From assembly GCA_015478775.1 (NCBI GenBank), contig JADMKP010000005.1, positions 1 through 32,957 of the forward strand: 32,957 nucleotides of DNA, read 5' to 3'. The notes under the pieces are model-generated. The model searched no databases. It was not told the DNA's origin and saw nothing but the letters and a program-made list of their open reading frames with translations. A program made the translations under genes and the position numbers. This DNA comes from Fermentimonas sp. GTDB lineage: Bacteria; Bacteroidota; Bacteroidia; Bacteroidales; Dysgonomonadaceae. Below, one piece after another: positions 1 to 8,844 of this stretch (the stretch's first letter is position 1; the number at the start of each line of letters is the position of its first letter).

Positions 1-5
1 TTTTG

Positions 6-79
6 CTCTTCCTCTTGGACTTGAACCAAGGACCCTCTGATTAACAGTCAGATGCTCTAACCAACTGAGCTAAGGAAGA
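6..79 (-). tRNA. tRNA-Asn (anticodon GTT)
   Basis: The minus strand folds into a complete cloverleaf. It has a 7-bp acceptor stem (TCTTCCT with AGGAAGA, positions 73-79 and 7-13), a D arm with 4-bp GCTC/GAGC stem, an anticodon stem TCTGA/TCAGA with loop CTGTTAA, and a T arm CTTGG/CCAAG with loop TTCAAGT. The anticodon GTT reads Asn codons. The discriminator base is G at position 6. The CCA tail is not encoded: the next bases read CA then A's, so it must be added after transcription. No intron or mismatch is seen. Confidence 0.96.
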
Positions 80-186
80 ATTTATATCATTACCTGAAAA
101 AGTGATGCAAAAGTAGTACAATTTTCTGAAAGAACCAATACAAGCCGAAAAAAAATATATCAAAATATATAATTTACTTTTCGAAC

Positions 187-1086
187 TTAAAGTAAGTTGA
201 TGATTTTCTGTATTACACCATCTTTAGGTTCTGATAAATTTATCCAATAAATGTTTTTATCTCTTCTAAACCAGCTTAGTTGCTTGCGTGCGTAATTGCG
301 CGAATGTTGCTTTATTTTGTCTATTGCAAACTCTATAGAACACTTGCCATCAAAATAATTAAACAGCTCTTTATAGCCTACAGTATTTAGGGAATTTAGA
401 TGACGCATGGGATAAAAACCCCTTGCCTCCTCTTCTAAGCCATCTTTAATCATTTGATCTACTCTGAGGTTTATACGATTGTACAACTCATTACGGTCAC
501 GATTAAAACCAACCTTTACAATCTTAAATGGTCTTTCTTTTTTTATGCTTGTTCTAAGAGATGAATAGGGTTTCCCGGCCATTAGACAAATCTCTAATGC
601 ATGAATTACTCTTTTTGGATTTTTGAGATCGACTTCATCATAAAATTCCGGATCAAGCAATTTCAATTGACTGCGAATAGGATCGATTCCCTCTTTTTGG
701 TAAAGTTCTTGCAAATCCCTTCTTAAATTATCATCTATGGTGGGTATATCATCAATACCCTTGCATACGGCATCGATATACATCATAGATCCACCTGTCA
801 TAACCACTGTGTTGTGCCGGGTATGAAGTTCTGCTAAGAGAAGCAGAACCTCATCTTCGAATTCACTTGCGCTGTAATAATCCTGGGGATTGAGCTTGCC
901 TACAAAATAGTGTTTAACACGCTCTAGTTGATTTTTATTTGGGGCAGCAGTTCCTATTGTCATTCCATTATAAATCTGTCGGGAATCGGCAGATATAATT
1001 GAACAACCTAATTCTTCCGCTACTCTAATACTCCACTCAGTTTTTCCAACTCCGGTGGGCCCGAGAAGCACAAGTAACGTTTTCAT
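187..1086 (-). CDS. miaA: tRNA dimethylallyltransferase MiaA
   Basis: MiaA transfers a dimethylallyl group from DMAPP to N6 of A37 in tRNAs that read UNN codons, the first step toward ms2i6A. The 299-residue length is normal for the family. A P-loop GPTGVGKT lies at residues 9-16, followed by the substrate-binding ISADSRQIY segment (about 31-39) and a TGGSMMY motif near 96-102. The Arg/Lys-rich C-terminus ([15 protein letters not shown]) is the tRNA-contacting part. The ATG at 1086 lies only 7 bp after the stop of the upstream gene at 1094, so the two are probably cotranscribed from the promoter near 1717-1749. The assignment is secure. Confidence 0.97.
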   Translation of the reverse strand: MKTLLVLLGPTGVGKTEWSIRVAEELGCSIISADSRQIYNGMTIGTAAPNKNQLERVKHYFVGKLNPQDYYSASEFEDEVLLLLAELHTRHNTVVMTGGSMMYIDAVCKGIDDIPTIDDNLRRDLQELYQKEGIDPIRSQLKLLDPEFYDEVDLKNPKRVIHALEICLMAGKPYSSLRTSIKKERPFKIVKVGFNRDRNELYNRINLRVDQMIKDGLEEEARGFYPMRHLNSLNTVGYKELFNYFDGKCSIEFAIDKIKQHSRNYARKQLSWFRRDKNIYWINLSEPKDGVIQKIINLL

Positions 1087-1093
1087 TTTTTAA

Positions 1094-1660
1094 TTAGAAT
1101 CTTTCAAAGGTATCTAGTTCTGAAGATGGGTCTTCTAAATTATCCAACCCTTCAAAACCCTCTGCATCAAGTTCATCTATATCGAATCCTTCATCGCCAT
1201 AAAACGACTCACCCAAATCGATAGAAACCGCAACTGGCTTAACTTCGTCTTGTTTGACTATTTGAGGAGGTGCTTCACCTACTGCTATTGAGCAAAATGG
1301 TTTTTTAAGATTCTTTCCTGGTATAATTTCCGATAACTCGATATAAAGTGCTCTATCAGTGAGATAATCAAACACAAACATCAACTTTTGTTTTTCATCT
1401 TCTAAAAAGTCGTTTAAAACACAATCTTCCATAACTAATGAGTCAACATCTGAATCGGTATCCATCTCTATCAAAGTTATTTCTTGTTTCTTGCGCCATT
1501 TATCATCGCTTAAGAAAAACGAGGCCATCTCTTTTTCGCTATAACCGATACTTTCTATAAGCGTGCTATATAAATCCAAAAATGTTGCATCGGCATCAAT
1601 TTTAATCTCTCTTTTGAAGTCGTTTACTTCATCCGATAAAATTAGAAATTTGAAAATCAT
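1094..1660 (-). CDS. Plasmid pRiA4b ORF-3-like (PF07929-type) protein
   Basis: A 188-residue soluble protein with no signal peptide. The N-terminal half (IFKFLI.LSDEVNDFKREIKI, then DLYSTLIESIGYSEKEMASFFLSDDKWRKKQEITL) has the layout of the pRiA4b ORF-3 / IS1096 TnpR-like domain: a beta-strand pair, then a helix, then an 'F.LSD..W' segment. The central part (KLMFVFDYLTDRALYIEL) is also typical. The last 50 residues are very acidic (EGFDIDELDAEGFEGLDNLEDP), probably disordered. The biochemical function of the family is unknown. Here it stands directly upstream of miaA with a 7-bp gap, and its own promoter lies at 1717-1749. Family call by motif reading; function not inferred. Confidence 0.8.
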   Translation of the reverse strand: MIFKFLILSDEVNDFKREIKIDADATFLDLYSTLIESIGYSEKEMASFFLSDDKWRKKQEITLIEMDTDSDVDSLVMEDCVLNDFLEDEKQKLMFVFDYLTDRALYIELSEIIPGKNLKKPFCSIAVGEAPPQIVKQDEVKPVAVSIDLGESFYGDEGFDIDELDAEGFEGLDNLEDPSSELDTFERF

Positions 1661-1716
1661 ATTTATTTTGTTTTTCTTATTTATATATAAATTCCTAAAC
1701 GTGTAGTTTGATAGTT

Positions 1717-1749
1717 CAAAGTTAGTAAAAAGTTTTAATTCAAAACAAA
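1717..1749 (-). promoter_or_regulatory. Bacteroidetes-type promoter for the pRiA4b-like gene and miaA
   Basis: Read on the minus strand, TTTG (1746-1749), a 21-bp spacer, then TAACTTTG (1717-1724) fits the Bacteroidetes consensus TTTG-N19-21-TAnnTTTG. The expected start of transcription, near 1710, leaves a leader of about 50 nt before the ATG at 1660. No comparable box was found for the divergent gene at 1831 in this 170-bp gap. Confidence 0.65.
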
Positions 1750-1830
1750 CAGCTTGTTTATTTATGCGGTTATAAACTGTTGAACCTATCTATTGATTAA
1801 TTGTTTTATATATAGAAATACAAAGTAATT

Positions 1831-2151
1831 ATGAATAAATTTAAATATATGCCTATAGATTCTGATTACACAGAATTGTTGGAAAAGGAGATGGCAAAAG
1901 ATAAATCGAGAGTGATATTTTTTTCTTACTCAGAAGAGCCTCAACTGGAAGAATCGAATGGCAAGATAACAAACATAGAAGATATAAAGGACGAGGGATC
2001 TTTTCTACTCTTTGATAATGGAGACAAGGTTCGGCTAGATCGCATAGTGGTCATTAATGGCATACCTGGTCCGGCTTATGACGAGTATGATGCCTATGCA
2101 CTTGCACCATTGACTTGTAAGGCTGGATATGACGAACCTATGTGCAATTAA
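1831..2151 (+). CDS. Small acidic protein, possibly Rof-like (Rho-binding antiterminator fold)
   Basis: A 106-residue cytoplasmic protein, not firmly recognised. Its opening, YMPIDSDYTELLE, resembles the start of Rof/YaeO (Y-x-PI-x-C/D-x-YD-x-LE). A later stretch, FLLFDNGDKVRLDRIVVINGI, resembles the Rof strand that ends in LRLDKI. Rof has an Sm-like fold and blocks Rho. The middle (SEEPQLEESNGKITNIEDIKDE) and the tail (YALAPLTCKAGYDEPMCN, with two Cys) are not explained by that comparison. It ends just before the rpoN -7 box. The Rof link is inference from short motifs; a lineage-specific unknown is the alternative. Confidence 0.55.
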   Translation: MNKFKYMPIDSDYTELLEKEMAKDKSRVIFFSYSEEPQLEESNGKITNIEDIKDEGSFLLFDNGDKVRLDRIVVINGIPGPAYDEYDAYALAPLTCKAGYDEPMCN

Positions 2152-2166
2152 TCTTAAATAAATTTT

Positions 2167-2174
2167 TATCTTTG
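2167..2174 (+). promoter_or_regulatory. -7 box (TATCTTTG) ahead of rpoN
   Basis: TATCTTTG matches TAnnTTTG and lies 29 bp before the rpoN ATG, giving a leader of about 20 nt. No good -33 TTTG is visible at the proper distance, so the call rests on the -7 box and its placement just after the preceding stop codon at 2151. Confidence 0.5.
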
Positions 2175-2202
2175 CTGACATAATGATATATTTTTTTTGT
2201 AA

Positions 2203-3654
2203 ATGGCTTTAAAACAGCAACAGGAACTTAAACAGTTACAAAGGCTTTCTCCTCTTCAGATGCAGGTTATAAAGCTTATTGAGCTGAATAATGTGGAAGT
2301 AGAAGAGCGTATAAAACAGGAGATAGAAGATAATCCTGCAATTGAAACGGCAGAAGCTGAGCAGAGCAGGGATGATAGTAACGAAGACTCAAGCACATCT
2401 GAAGAACTTTCGCAAGAGGATATTATTTTGGGTGACTATTTATCGGATGATGATGTGCCCGATTACAGACTGAGTTTTACTACGGGCAAGAATGAGCCCG
2501 ATTTGGTTGAATTTAGTTATTTTGATGATAAATCGCTTCATGATTACCTGTTAGAGCAGATCGGTTTATTAGATTTAGACGTAAACAAACAGATTATTGC
2601 CGAGTATATTATAGGTAACATAGACGAAAACGGATATTTACAACGCGATTTATTATCGATATCTAATGATTTACTGTTTCAACAACAAATGGATGTTACT
2701 CCTCTTCAACTGGAGGATATGTTGTATGAGATACAAGATTTTGATCCAGCAGGTGTTGGGGCCAGAGATTTACAAGAGTGCTTGCTTATTCAGTTGAGAC
2801 GACAGAAGCGTGGTTATGAAGCCGACCTGGCCATTAAAATTATTGAAGAATATTTTGAGGAGTTTACGAAAAAGCATTATGATAAGATTATCAGACAGAT
2901 GGCTATTTCGCAGGATGAACTTAAAGATGTGATTGATGAGATTATTTCGTTAAATCCGAAACCGGGAAATACTATGGGTGGAAATATGCAAACCGCAATG
3001 AATAATATAACGCCTGATTTTATTGTGGATAACTATAATAATGTTATAACGATTCAACTTAACAATAGCAACATACCTAGTTTACAACTGAATCGCAATT
3101 TCTCTGAATTGATAAAAGGTTTTAGTGAAAATAAAACCAGTATGTCGGCAGACGATAAACAGACAATGTTGTTTATGAAGCAAAAAGTTGATTCTGCTAA
3201 ATGGTTTATTGATGCCGTTAAACAGAGACAGAACACTCTGCAAAGGACTATGGAAGCAATTGTAAATATTCAATACGATTTTTTCATAACGGAAGATGAG
3301 ACTATGCTCAAGCCAATGATTCTGAAAGATGTTGCCGAAAGAACCGGTTTTGATATCTCTACTATATCGCGTGTAAGCAACAGTAAGTATGTACAAACAA
3401 ACACCGGAATATATCCCTTGAAGTACTTTTTTTCTGAAGCTATGCATACTTCCGATGGAGAAGATATTTCTTCTAGGGAAGTGAAGATGATATTAAAAGA
3501 AAGTATAGAGAATGAGAACTCTTTGAAACCATTGACAGACGACCTGTTAACTAAAATACTTAACGAAAAAGGTTATGTAATAGCACGAAGGACTGTTGCA
3601 AAATATAGAGAGCAATTAAACATTCCTGTAGCACGTTTGAGAAAAAAACTTTAA
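2203..3654 (+). CDS. rpoN: RNA polymerase sigma-54 factor RpoN
   Basis: Sigma-54 directs RNA polymerase to -24/-12 promoters and needs AAA+ activators to open DNA. At 483 residues it is full length (E. coli 477). Region I is Gln/Leu-rich (QQQELKQLQRLSPLQMQVIKLI, residues about 5-26). An acidic region II follows (about 50-85), then the core-binding domain with the typical DPAGVGARDLQECL near 182-195. The C-terminal helix-turn-helix (DVAERTGFDISTISRVSNSKY) precedes the diagnostic RpoN box ARRTVAKYRE at 461-470. The PAP2-like gene starts 10 bp downstream, suggesting cotranscription. The assignment is secure. Confidence 0.98.
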   Translation: MALKQQQELKQLQRLSPLQMQVIKLIELNNVEVEERIKQEIEDNPAIETAEAEQSRDDSNEDSSTSEELSQEDIILGDYLSDDDVPDYRLSFTTGKNEPDLVEFSYFDDKSLHDYLLEQIGLLDLDVNKQIIAEYIIGNIDENGYLQRDLLSISNDLLFQQQMDVTPLQLEDMLYEIQDFDPAGVGARDLQECLLIQLRRQKRGYEADLAIKIIEEYFEEFTKKHYDKIIRQMAISQDELKDVIDEIISLNPKPGNTMGGNMQTAMNNITPDFIVDNYNNVITIQLNNSNIPSLQLNRNFSELIKGFSENKTSMSADDKQTMLFMKQKVDSAKWFIDAVKQRQNTLQRTMEAIVNIQYDFFITEDETMLKPMILKDVAERTGFDISTISRVSNSKYVQTNTGIYPLKYFFSEAMHTSDGEDISSREVKMILKESIENENSLKPLTDDLLTKILNEKGYVIARRTVAKYREQLNIPVARLRKKL

Positions 3655-3663
3655 CTTTGTCTA

Positions 3664-4272
3664 ATGAAATCGATTTCACATGTAATATCCACAGTTTTCC
3701 AGCCGCTGTTGATGCCAACGTACGGAGTGATGCTTTTATTTATGTACACCTATTTTGGTGTAGCATACTCAAATAAATTTTGGCATATTGTAACTCCCAT
3801 AATGCTTTTTTCATTTGCAATTCCTGGCATTCTAATTTATCTGCTGCTTCGAATAGGACTTATATCAGATTTATCGTTAAAAGTTAGAAAAGAGCGTTTT
3901 TACCCATATTTTATTACTCTTTTGTCATACAGTGCAATGGTGGTTTTCTACTACAAGGCGCAAATGCCCACTTGGTTTATAACTATGATGGCTGGCTCTA
4001 TTGCTATAATGATAATAGCAATTTTAATAACTTTAGTCTGGAAAATTAGCGCACACATGTTTGGGGTTGGAGGACTTCTAGGTGGTGTTATGTCGGTATG
4101 TTATTATGTTGAGCATTCTAACCCTTACTGGCTATTTATTGGTCTATTTTTACTAGCCGGATCTGTTGGTACATCGAGGTTGATTCTCAAACGACATACA
4201 CTCTCGCAGGTTATCGCAGGATTTCTTTTAGGATTTTCTGTTGCTTTTTTATTTGTGAAATTGGGCGTATAA
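3664..4272 (+). CDS. PAP2-like integral membrane protein with degenerate active site
   Basis: A 202-residue protein with about six hydrophobic segments. It resembles the short PAP2-superfamily proteins that Bacteroidetes commonly encode. The C-terminal SRLILKRHTLSQVIAGF corresponds to PAP2 motif 3 (SR-x5-H-x3-D/Q-x2-AG). Motif 1 (K-x6-RP) is only approximated by KVRKERFYP. Motif 2 (PSGH) is not clear; KISAHMFGVGG may occupy that place. It could therefore be a lipid phosphatase or a non-catalytic relative. It starts 10 bp after rpoN. A TAACTTTG sequence overlaps the rpoN stop but is too close to the ATG to be accepted as its promoter. Confidence 0.75.
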   Translation: MKSISHVISTVFQPLLMPTYGVMLLFMYTYFGVAYSNKFWHIVTPIMLFSFAIPGILIYLLLRIGLISDLSLKVRKERFYPYFITLLSYSAMVVFYYKAQMPTWFITMMAGSIAIMIIAILITLVWKISAHMFGVGGLLGGVMSVCYYVEHSNPYWLFIGLFLLAGSVGTSRLILKRHTLSQVIAGFLLGFSVAFLFVKLGV

Positions 4273-4343
4273 TAATCGCTCTTATATATCAAAAATAATT
4301 GTACATTTACAAAATATAAATCTTTATTAAAATTTGAATTACT

Positions 4344-4724
4344 ATGAACTTTCCTGAAAATGTTAAGTATTCTACAGATCATGAATGGGTGAGAGTAGAA
4401 GGCAATGAGGCTTTTATAGGTATAACCGATTTTGCTCAAGAAGAATTGGGTGATATTGTATTCATTGATATTACAACTGAAGGAGAAACAGTTGAAAAAG
4501 GTGAAGTGTTTGGTAGTGTTGAAGCTGTAAAAACTGTTTCTGATTTAATGATGCCCGTTACAGGAGAAGTGCTTGAGGTTAATGAGGAACTTGAAGATGC
4601 TCCTGAACTAGTCAACAAAGAACCGTTTGAAGGTGGATGGATCATTAAAATAAGTATTCAAAATCCTGAAGAACTGGATGCATTAATGAGTGCTGCTGAG
4701 TATAAAGAATTTATTGGAAAATAA
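4344..4724 (+). CDS. gcvH: Glycine cleavage system H protein
   Basis: GcvH carries the aminomethyl group on a lipoyl arm between the P, T and L proteins of glycine cleavage. It is full length at 126 residues. The motif [12 protein letters not shown] places the lipoyl lysine at K63. The N-terminal [12 protein letters not shown] and the [16 protein letters not shown] strand are standard. The other gcv genes are not in this window, so it is encoded apart from them. purE begins 9 bp downstream and the DPP III gene 11 bp after that, which suggests one transcript. The upstream sequence TACATTTA resembles a -7 box but lacks the final G. Confidence 0.97.
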   Translation: MNFPENVKYSTDHEWVRVEGNEAFIGITDFAQEELGDIVFIDITTEGETVEKGEVFGSVEAVKTVSDLMMPVTGEVLEVNEELEDAPELVNKEPFEGGWIIKISIQNPEELDALMSAAEYKEFIGK

Positions 4725-4733
4725 ATTAAACAT

Positions 4734-5240
4734 ATGGATCCAATCGTAAGTATAATAATGGGAAGTACGTCCGATCTTCCCATTATGGAAAAAGCAGCTC
4801 AATTTTTAAATGAGATGGAAATTCCGTTTGAGATGAATGCTTTGTCTGCACATAGAACTCCAGAAGAGGTAGAGGTATTTGCAAAAGGTGCTGCTAAAAA
4901 AGGTATTAAGGTGATTATTGCAGCAGCCGGTATGGCAGCACATCTACCTGGTGTTATTGCTTCAATGACAACAATACCAGTGATTGGTGTTCCAATTAAA
5001 TCTACACTTGATGGTATAGATGCACTACTTGCAATAGTTCAGATGCCTCCCGGCATTCCGGTGGCAACCGTAGGTATAAACGGAGCACTAAATGCTGCCA
5101 TATTAGCACTACAAATAATTGCTTCCGGCGATGAGTCAGCACAAAATAAAATGGCTGAATATAAATCGGACCTGAAAAATAAAATCTCTAAAGCCAATGA
5201 AGAATTGGCACTTATAAAATATAAGTACAAAACAAACTGA
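4734..5240 (+). CDS. purE: 5-(carboxyamino)imidazole ribonucleotide mutase (class I PurE)
   Basis: PurE converts N5-CAIR to CAIR in de novo purine synthesis. The 168-residue length is normal. The phosphate loop MGSTSDLP lies at residues 9-16 and SAHRTPE at about 38-44, with H40 the likely catalytic histidine. An AGMAAHLPGVIA stretch follows, and then VPIKSTLDGIDALLAIVQMPPGIPVATV, both typical of bacterial class I enzymes. No purK lies beside it; its direct neighbours are gcvH (9-bp gap) and the DPP III gene (11-bp gap). One-carbon units from glycine cleavage feed purine synthesis, which gives the gcvH-purE pairing a metabolic logic (inference). Confidence 0.97.
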   Translation: MDPIVSIIMGSTSDLPIMEKAAQFLNEMEIPFEMNALSAHRTPEEVEVFAKGAAKKGIKVIIAAAGMAAHLPGVIASMTTIPVIGVPIKSTLDGIDALLAIVQMPPGIPVATVGINGALNAAILALQIIASGDESAQNKMAEYKSDLKNKISKANEELALIKYKYKTN

Positions 5241-5251
5241 TTCTTTTCAAA

Positions 5252-7315
5252 ATGAAAAAAGTAATTTTTATGCTTACAACCATATTTCTGTTTGCAGCCT
5301 GCAATGAAGGTAAAAAGACAGATAAAGAAACGATAGCAGACGATATCGATTATACTACATTTGAATATAAAGTAGATAGATTTGCCGATATTGAAATACT
5401 AAGATATCCGGTTTCGGGATTCAACAGCTTGTCGTTACAACAAAAAGAGCTTATTTATTATCTTTCACAAGCTGCCCTAGAGGGACGCGATATATTGTGG
5501 GACCAGCACAACAGGTACAACCTTACTATTAGAAGAGTATGTGAAGGTTTGTACGAGAATTATATGGGTGACAAATCTACTGACGATTGGAAGAATTTTG
5601 AGACTTATCTGAAACAGATTTGGATGGCTAATGGTATACATCATCACTATTCTGAGGATAAAATTATGCCTCAGTTCTCTCAAGAGTATTTTATTACTAT
5701 TGTAAAGAGCGTAGATCCGGGAAGAATGCCTTTCAGGGATGGAATGGCTGCCGATGAAACACTTAACGAAATTATTCCTGTAATGTTTGACCCGGCTTTA
5801 ATGCCCAAGAGAATGAGTCAGGCTCAAGGAAGTGATATCGTACAAACTTCAGCAGTAAATTTTTATGAAGGGGTAACACAAAAGGAAGTGGAGAACTTTT
5901 ATAATTCTATGAAAGACTCTAATGATGAGACTCCTGTTTCGTATGGACTAAACAGCAAGGTTATTAAAGAAAATGGTGAAATTGTTGAGAAAGTATGGAA
6001 GTTGGGTGGCATGTATGATAAGGCTATTGATAGAATAATAGTTTGGCTTGAGAAAGCATCGGCTGTTGCTGAGAATGAACATCAAAAAGATATAATTGAC
6101 ACTCTTATTGAATTTTACAGAAGTGGTAGCCTTCAAACATTTGATGACTACTCTGTTAAATGGGTAAAAGATACCGACTCGCGTATAGATTTCATCAATG
6201 GCTTTATTGAAACATATACCGATCCGATGGGCCTGAAAGGAAGTTGGGAATCAATAGTTAACTTCAAAAGTATAGAAGCTTCTAAAAGAACAACTATTAT
6301 AAGTGATAATGCACAGTGGTTCGAAGATAATTCACCTATTGATAATCGTTTCAAGAAAGAGGAAGTTAAAGGAGTATCGGCAAAAGTTATTACTGTTGCA
6401 ATGCTTGGTGGTGACACCTACCCTGCTACTCCAATTGGTATAAATCTACCCAATGCAGATTGGATAAGACGAGACCATGGATCAAAGTCTGTTACTATTG
6501 ACAATATAACTTTTGCTTACGATAGAGCATCTGAGGGTAATGGATTTAAAGAAGAGTTTATGTGGAGTGATAATGAAGTAAAATTATCTAAAAAATATGG
6601 AACTTTAACGGATAATCTTCACACCGACTTGCATGAGTGTTTGGGTCACGGATCGGGAAAATTGCTTCCTGGAATTAGTACAGATGTCTTACAAGCTTAT
6701 GCTTCTCCTCTTGAAGAAACACGTGCCGATTTGTTTGCGCTATATTACCTTGCCGATCCAAAACTTGTTGAGCTTGGTCTTTTGCCCGATAATGACGCCT
6801 ACAAAGCTGAGTACTATTCGTATATAATGAATGGTGCAATGACTCAGCTAACGCGCATACAACCTGGAAAAGATATTGAACAGGCTCATATGCGTAACCG
6901 TGCAACAATTTCTAATTGGATAATTGAAAAAGGAAAAGAAGATAATATTGTTACTTTCGAAAAAAGAGATGATAAAACTTACATAGTTATTAACGATTAT
7001 GATAAAGTACGCTCTTTGTTTGGTGAACTTCTTTCGGAAGTACAACGAATAAAATCGGAAGGTGATTTTGAAGCTGGTAAAGCCTTAATTGAAACATATG
7101 GCGTAAAGGTGAATAAGGATATACATAATGAAGTATTGTCACGATATGAATCTCTTGATATAGCCCCATATAAAGGATTTGTGAATCCTGTTTATAAGCT
7201 GATAACCGACGATAACGGAAATGTTACAGATGTAACGGTTTCATATAACGAAAGTTATGTAAATCAACAAATGCGTTACTCTAAACAATACTCGGTTCTG
7301 CCACTTAAAAATTAG
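5252..7315 (+). CDS. Dipeptidyl-peptidase III (M49 family), lipoprotein
   Basis: A 687-residue zinc metallopeptidase that would remove dipeptides from the N-terminus of oligopeptides. The zinc motif HECLGH is at residues 461-466. The second motif, with E488 and E489 (EETRAD, 488-493), completes the site. HECLGH, rather than the eukaryotic HELLGH, is the form known from Bacteroides thetaiotaomicron DPP III. The N-terminus is a lipoprotein signal with lipobox FAAC and lipidated C17, so it is placed outside the inner membrane facing the periplasm or surface. It follows purE by 11 bp and ends before a strong hairpin at 7364-7395. The fit to the family is full length. Confidence 0.93.
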   Translation: MKKVIFMLTTIFLFAACNEGKKTDKETIADDIDYTTFEYKVDRFADIEILRYPVSGFNSLSLQQKELIYYLSQAALEGRDILWDQHNRYNLTIRRVCEGLYENYMGDKSTDDWKNFETYLKQIWMANGIHHHYSEDKIMPQFSQEYFITIVKSVDPGRMPFRDGMAADETLNEIIPVMFDPALMPKRMSQAQGSDIVQTSAVNFYEGVTQKEVENFYNSMKDSNDETPVSYGLNSKVIKENGEIVEKVWKLGGMYDKAIDRIIVWLEKASAVAENEHQKDIIDTLIEFYRSGSLQTFDDYSVKWVKDTDSRIDFINGFIETYTDPMGLKGSWESIVNFKSIEASKRTTIISDNAQWFEDNSPIDNRFKKEEVKGVSAKVITVAMLGGDTYPATPIGINLPNADWIRRDHGSKSVTIDNITFAYDRASEGNGFKEEFMWSDNEVKLSKKYGTLTDNLHTDLHECLGHGSGKLLPGISTDVLQAYASPLEETRADLFALYYLADPKLVELGLLPDNDAYKAEYYSYIMNGAMTQLTRIQPGKDIEQAHMRNRATISNWIIEKGKEDNIVTFEKRDDKTYIVINDYDKVRSLFGELLSEVQRIKSEGDFEAGKALIETYGVKVNKDIHNEVLSRYESLDIAPYKGFVNPVYKLITDDNGNVTDVTVSYNESYVNQQMRYSKQYSVLPLKN

Positions 7316-7363
7316 ATTTCAACTACTCCTGCATTCAATTTCAATAATTGAAAATAATAATAT

Positions 7364-7395
7364 CGAGGGTGTTTCACAATGTGAATTCACCCTCG
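7364..7395 (+). terminator. Nested-hairpin terminator after the DPP III gene
   Basis: CGAGGGTG (7364-7371) pairs perfectly with CACCCTCG (7388-7395). Inside the loop, TTCAC-AAT-GTGAA forms a second stem, giving a two-tier hairpin. A short TTT follows at 7396-7398. It lies 49 bp after the DPP III stop and before folC, which marks the end of the gcvH-purE-DPP III transcript. Confidence 0.75.
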
Positions 7396-7504
7396 TTTAG
7401 TAATTACCTAATAATAATATTGTTATTGTCTTATAATCGTCATATAATTATATGGTAAGTAACTATCTGTTAATCATTTTACTTATAATTAGAAATTAAT
7501 ATAA

Positions 7505-8791
7505 ATGAACTACAACGAAACTCTTAATTATCTATATATTCAAATGCCAGAATATCAAAGAATTGGGCATGCTGCTTATAAAGAGGGACTTGAAAACAGC
7601 CTCGCTCTGGATAAAATTTTTAATCACCCACATCACCACTTCAAAACAATTCATGTTGGTGGTACTAACGGTAAGGGATCCACTTCTCATCTTTTAGCAG
7701 CCATATTGCAAGAATCGGGGTATCGGGTTGGATTGTATACTTCTCCTCACCTAATAGACTTTAGAGAGCGCATTCGCATTAATGGCGAGATGATTGATGA
7801 GCAATTTGTAATAGATTTTGTAAAGCAATATAAAGATAAGTTCGAGCCAATTATGCCTTCATTTTTTGAGCTCACAATGGAAATGTCGTTTCTATGGTTT
7901 TCAGAGCAGAAGATAGATGTTGCAATAGTGGAGGTGGGATTAGGTGGAAGGCTTGATAGCACTAATATTATTTCTCCTGATTTAAGTGTAATCACAAACA
8001 TAGGTTTGGATCATATCAAGTATCTGGGTGATACACTTCCGAAGATTGCAGCAGAAAAGGCAGGTATAATAAAATCACACACACCTGTTGTAATTGGCGA
8101 AGCAGGCAGTATTGAAGTTGCACAAGTATTTATAGATAAAGCTAATTCCGTAGAGGCTCCTTTAGTATTTTCTGAATTATATATTAATAATTTTGTGGCT
8201 GAAAGAAATAGTAGTGGAATGCTTTTTAAAGCAGATGGATATAACGACTTAAAAGGAGAATTAAGAGGGCCCGCTCAGGAAAAAAATGCCAGAACGGTAT
8301 TAACTTCAATTGAAGTTCTTAAAGAGATTGGCTATAATATACCAAAAGAGGCGGTATATAGTGGTTTTGTAAATGTAATATCGCTTACCGGTTTATTAGG
8401 AAGATGGCAAATTGTGCAGCAAGAACCCAAAATCATTTGTGATATTGCACACAATTCACACGGAATACAATATGTTGTAGATCAGTTGGCAAATGAGAGT
8501 TATAATAATTTGCATATTGTATTTGGGATGGCAAATGATAAAGATATTGATTCTGTATTGAAGATATTACCTAGAAATGCAGTCTATTATTTCACAAAAG
8601 CATCTACAGAACGTGCGTTAAATGAAGATATAATAAAAGAACAAGCTTTTGAATACCAATTGCTGGGCAGCTCTCACTCTAATGTTTCAAATGCCATAAA
8701 AGCTGCAATAAAAAACGCCGACAATGATGATCTTATCTTTATCGGCGGTAGCTCGTTTATAGTGGCAGATGCACTGGCTATATTTTTATGA
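7505..8791 (+). CDS. folC: Bifunctional folylpolyglutamate synthase / dihydrofolate synthase
   Basis: A Mur-ligase-family enzyme that adds glutamate to dihydropteroate and to folates. The 428-residue length is typical. The ATP loop HVGGTNGKGS is at residues 50-59. The central VEVGLGGRLDSTNII and ITNIGLDHIKYLGDTLPKIAAEKAGIIK segments are family signatures. The C-terminal domain begins near GRWQIVQQEPKIICDIAHN. It belongs to the same pathway as thyA and folA, which lie about 2-3 kb downstream and are separated by the lipoprotein pair on the other strand. No clear -7 box was seen in the AT-rich leader. Confidence 0.95.
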   Translation: MNYNETLNYLYIQMPEYQRIGHAAYKEGLENSLALDKIFNHPHHHFKTIHVGGTNGKGSTSHLLAAILQESGYRVGLYTSPHLIDFRERIRINGEMIDEQFVIDFVKQYKDKFEPIMPSFFELTMEMSFLWFSEQKIDVAIVEVGLGGRLDSTNIISPDLSVITNIGLDHIKYLGDTLPKIAAEKAGIIKSHTPVVIGEAGSIEVAQVFIDKANSVEAPLVFSELYINNFVAERNSSGMLFKADGYNDLKGELRGPAQEKNARTVLTSIEVLKEIGYNIPKEAVYSGFVNVISLTGLLGRWQIVQQEPKIICDIAHNSHGIQYVVDQLANESYNNLHIVFGMANDKDIDSVLKILPRNAVYYFTKASTERALNEDIIKEQAFEYQLLGSSHSNVSNAIKAAIKNADNDDLIFIGGSSFIVADALAIFL

Positions 8792-8844
8792 GGATTTTAA
8801 AACCAATAAATGAATAATTAGCAGCTATTTTTATGATTGGTATA

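Noticed and set aside
3054-3447. Minus-strand open frames inside rpoN
   Set aside because: Shadows of a well-supported gene with no start context or recognised domain.
3652-3659. TAACTTTG, a perfect -7 box overlapping the rpoN stop
   Set aside because: It ends only 4 bp before the ATG of the PAP2-like gene, so transcription would begin inside the coding region; no proper -33 is present.
8792-8844. ACCAAT ... ATTGGT inverted repeat between folC and lipoprotein 1 as a terminator
   Set aside because: Six-base arms 27 bp apart without a T-run are too weak to support.
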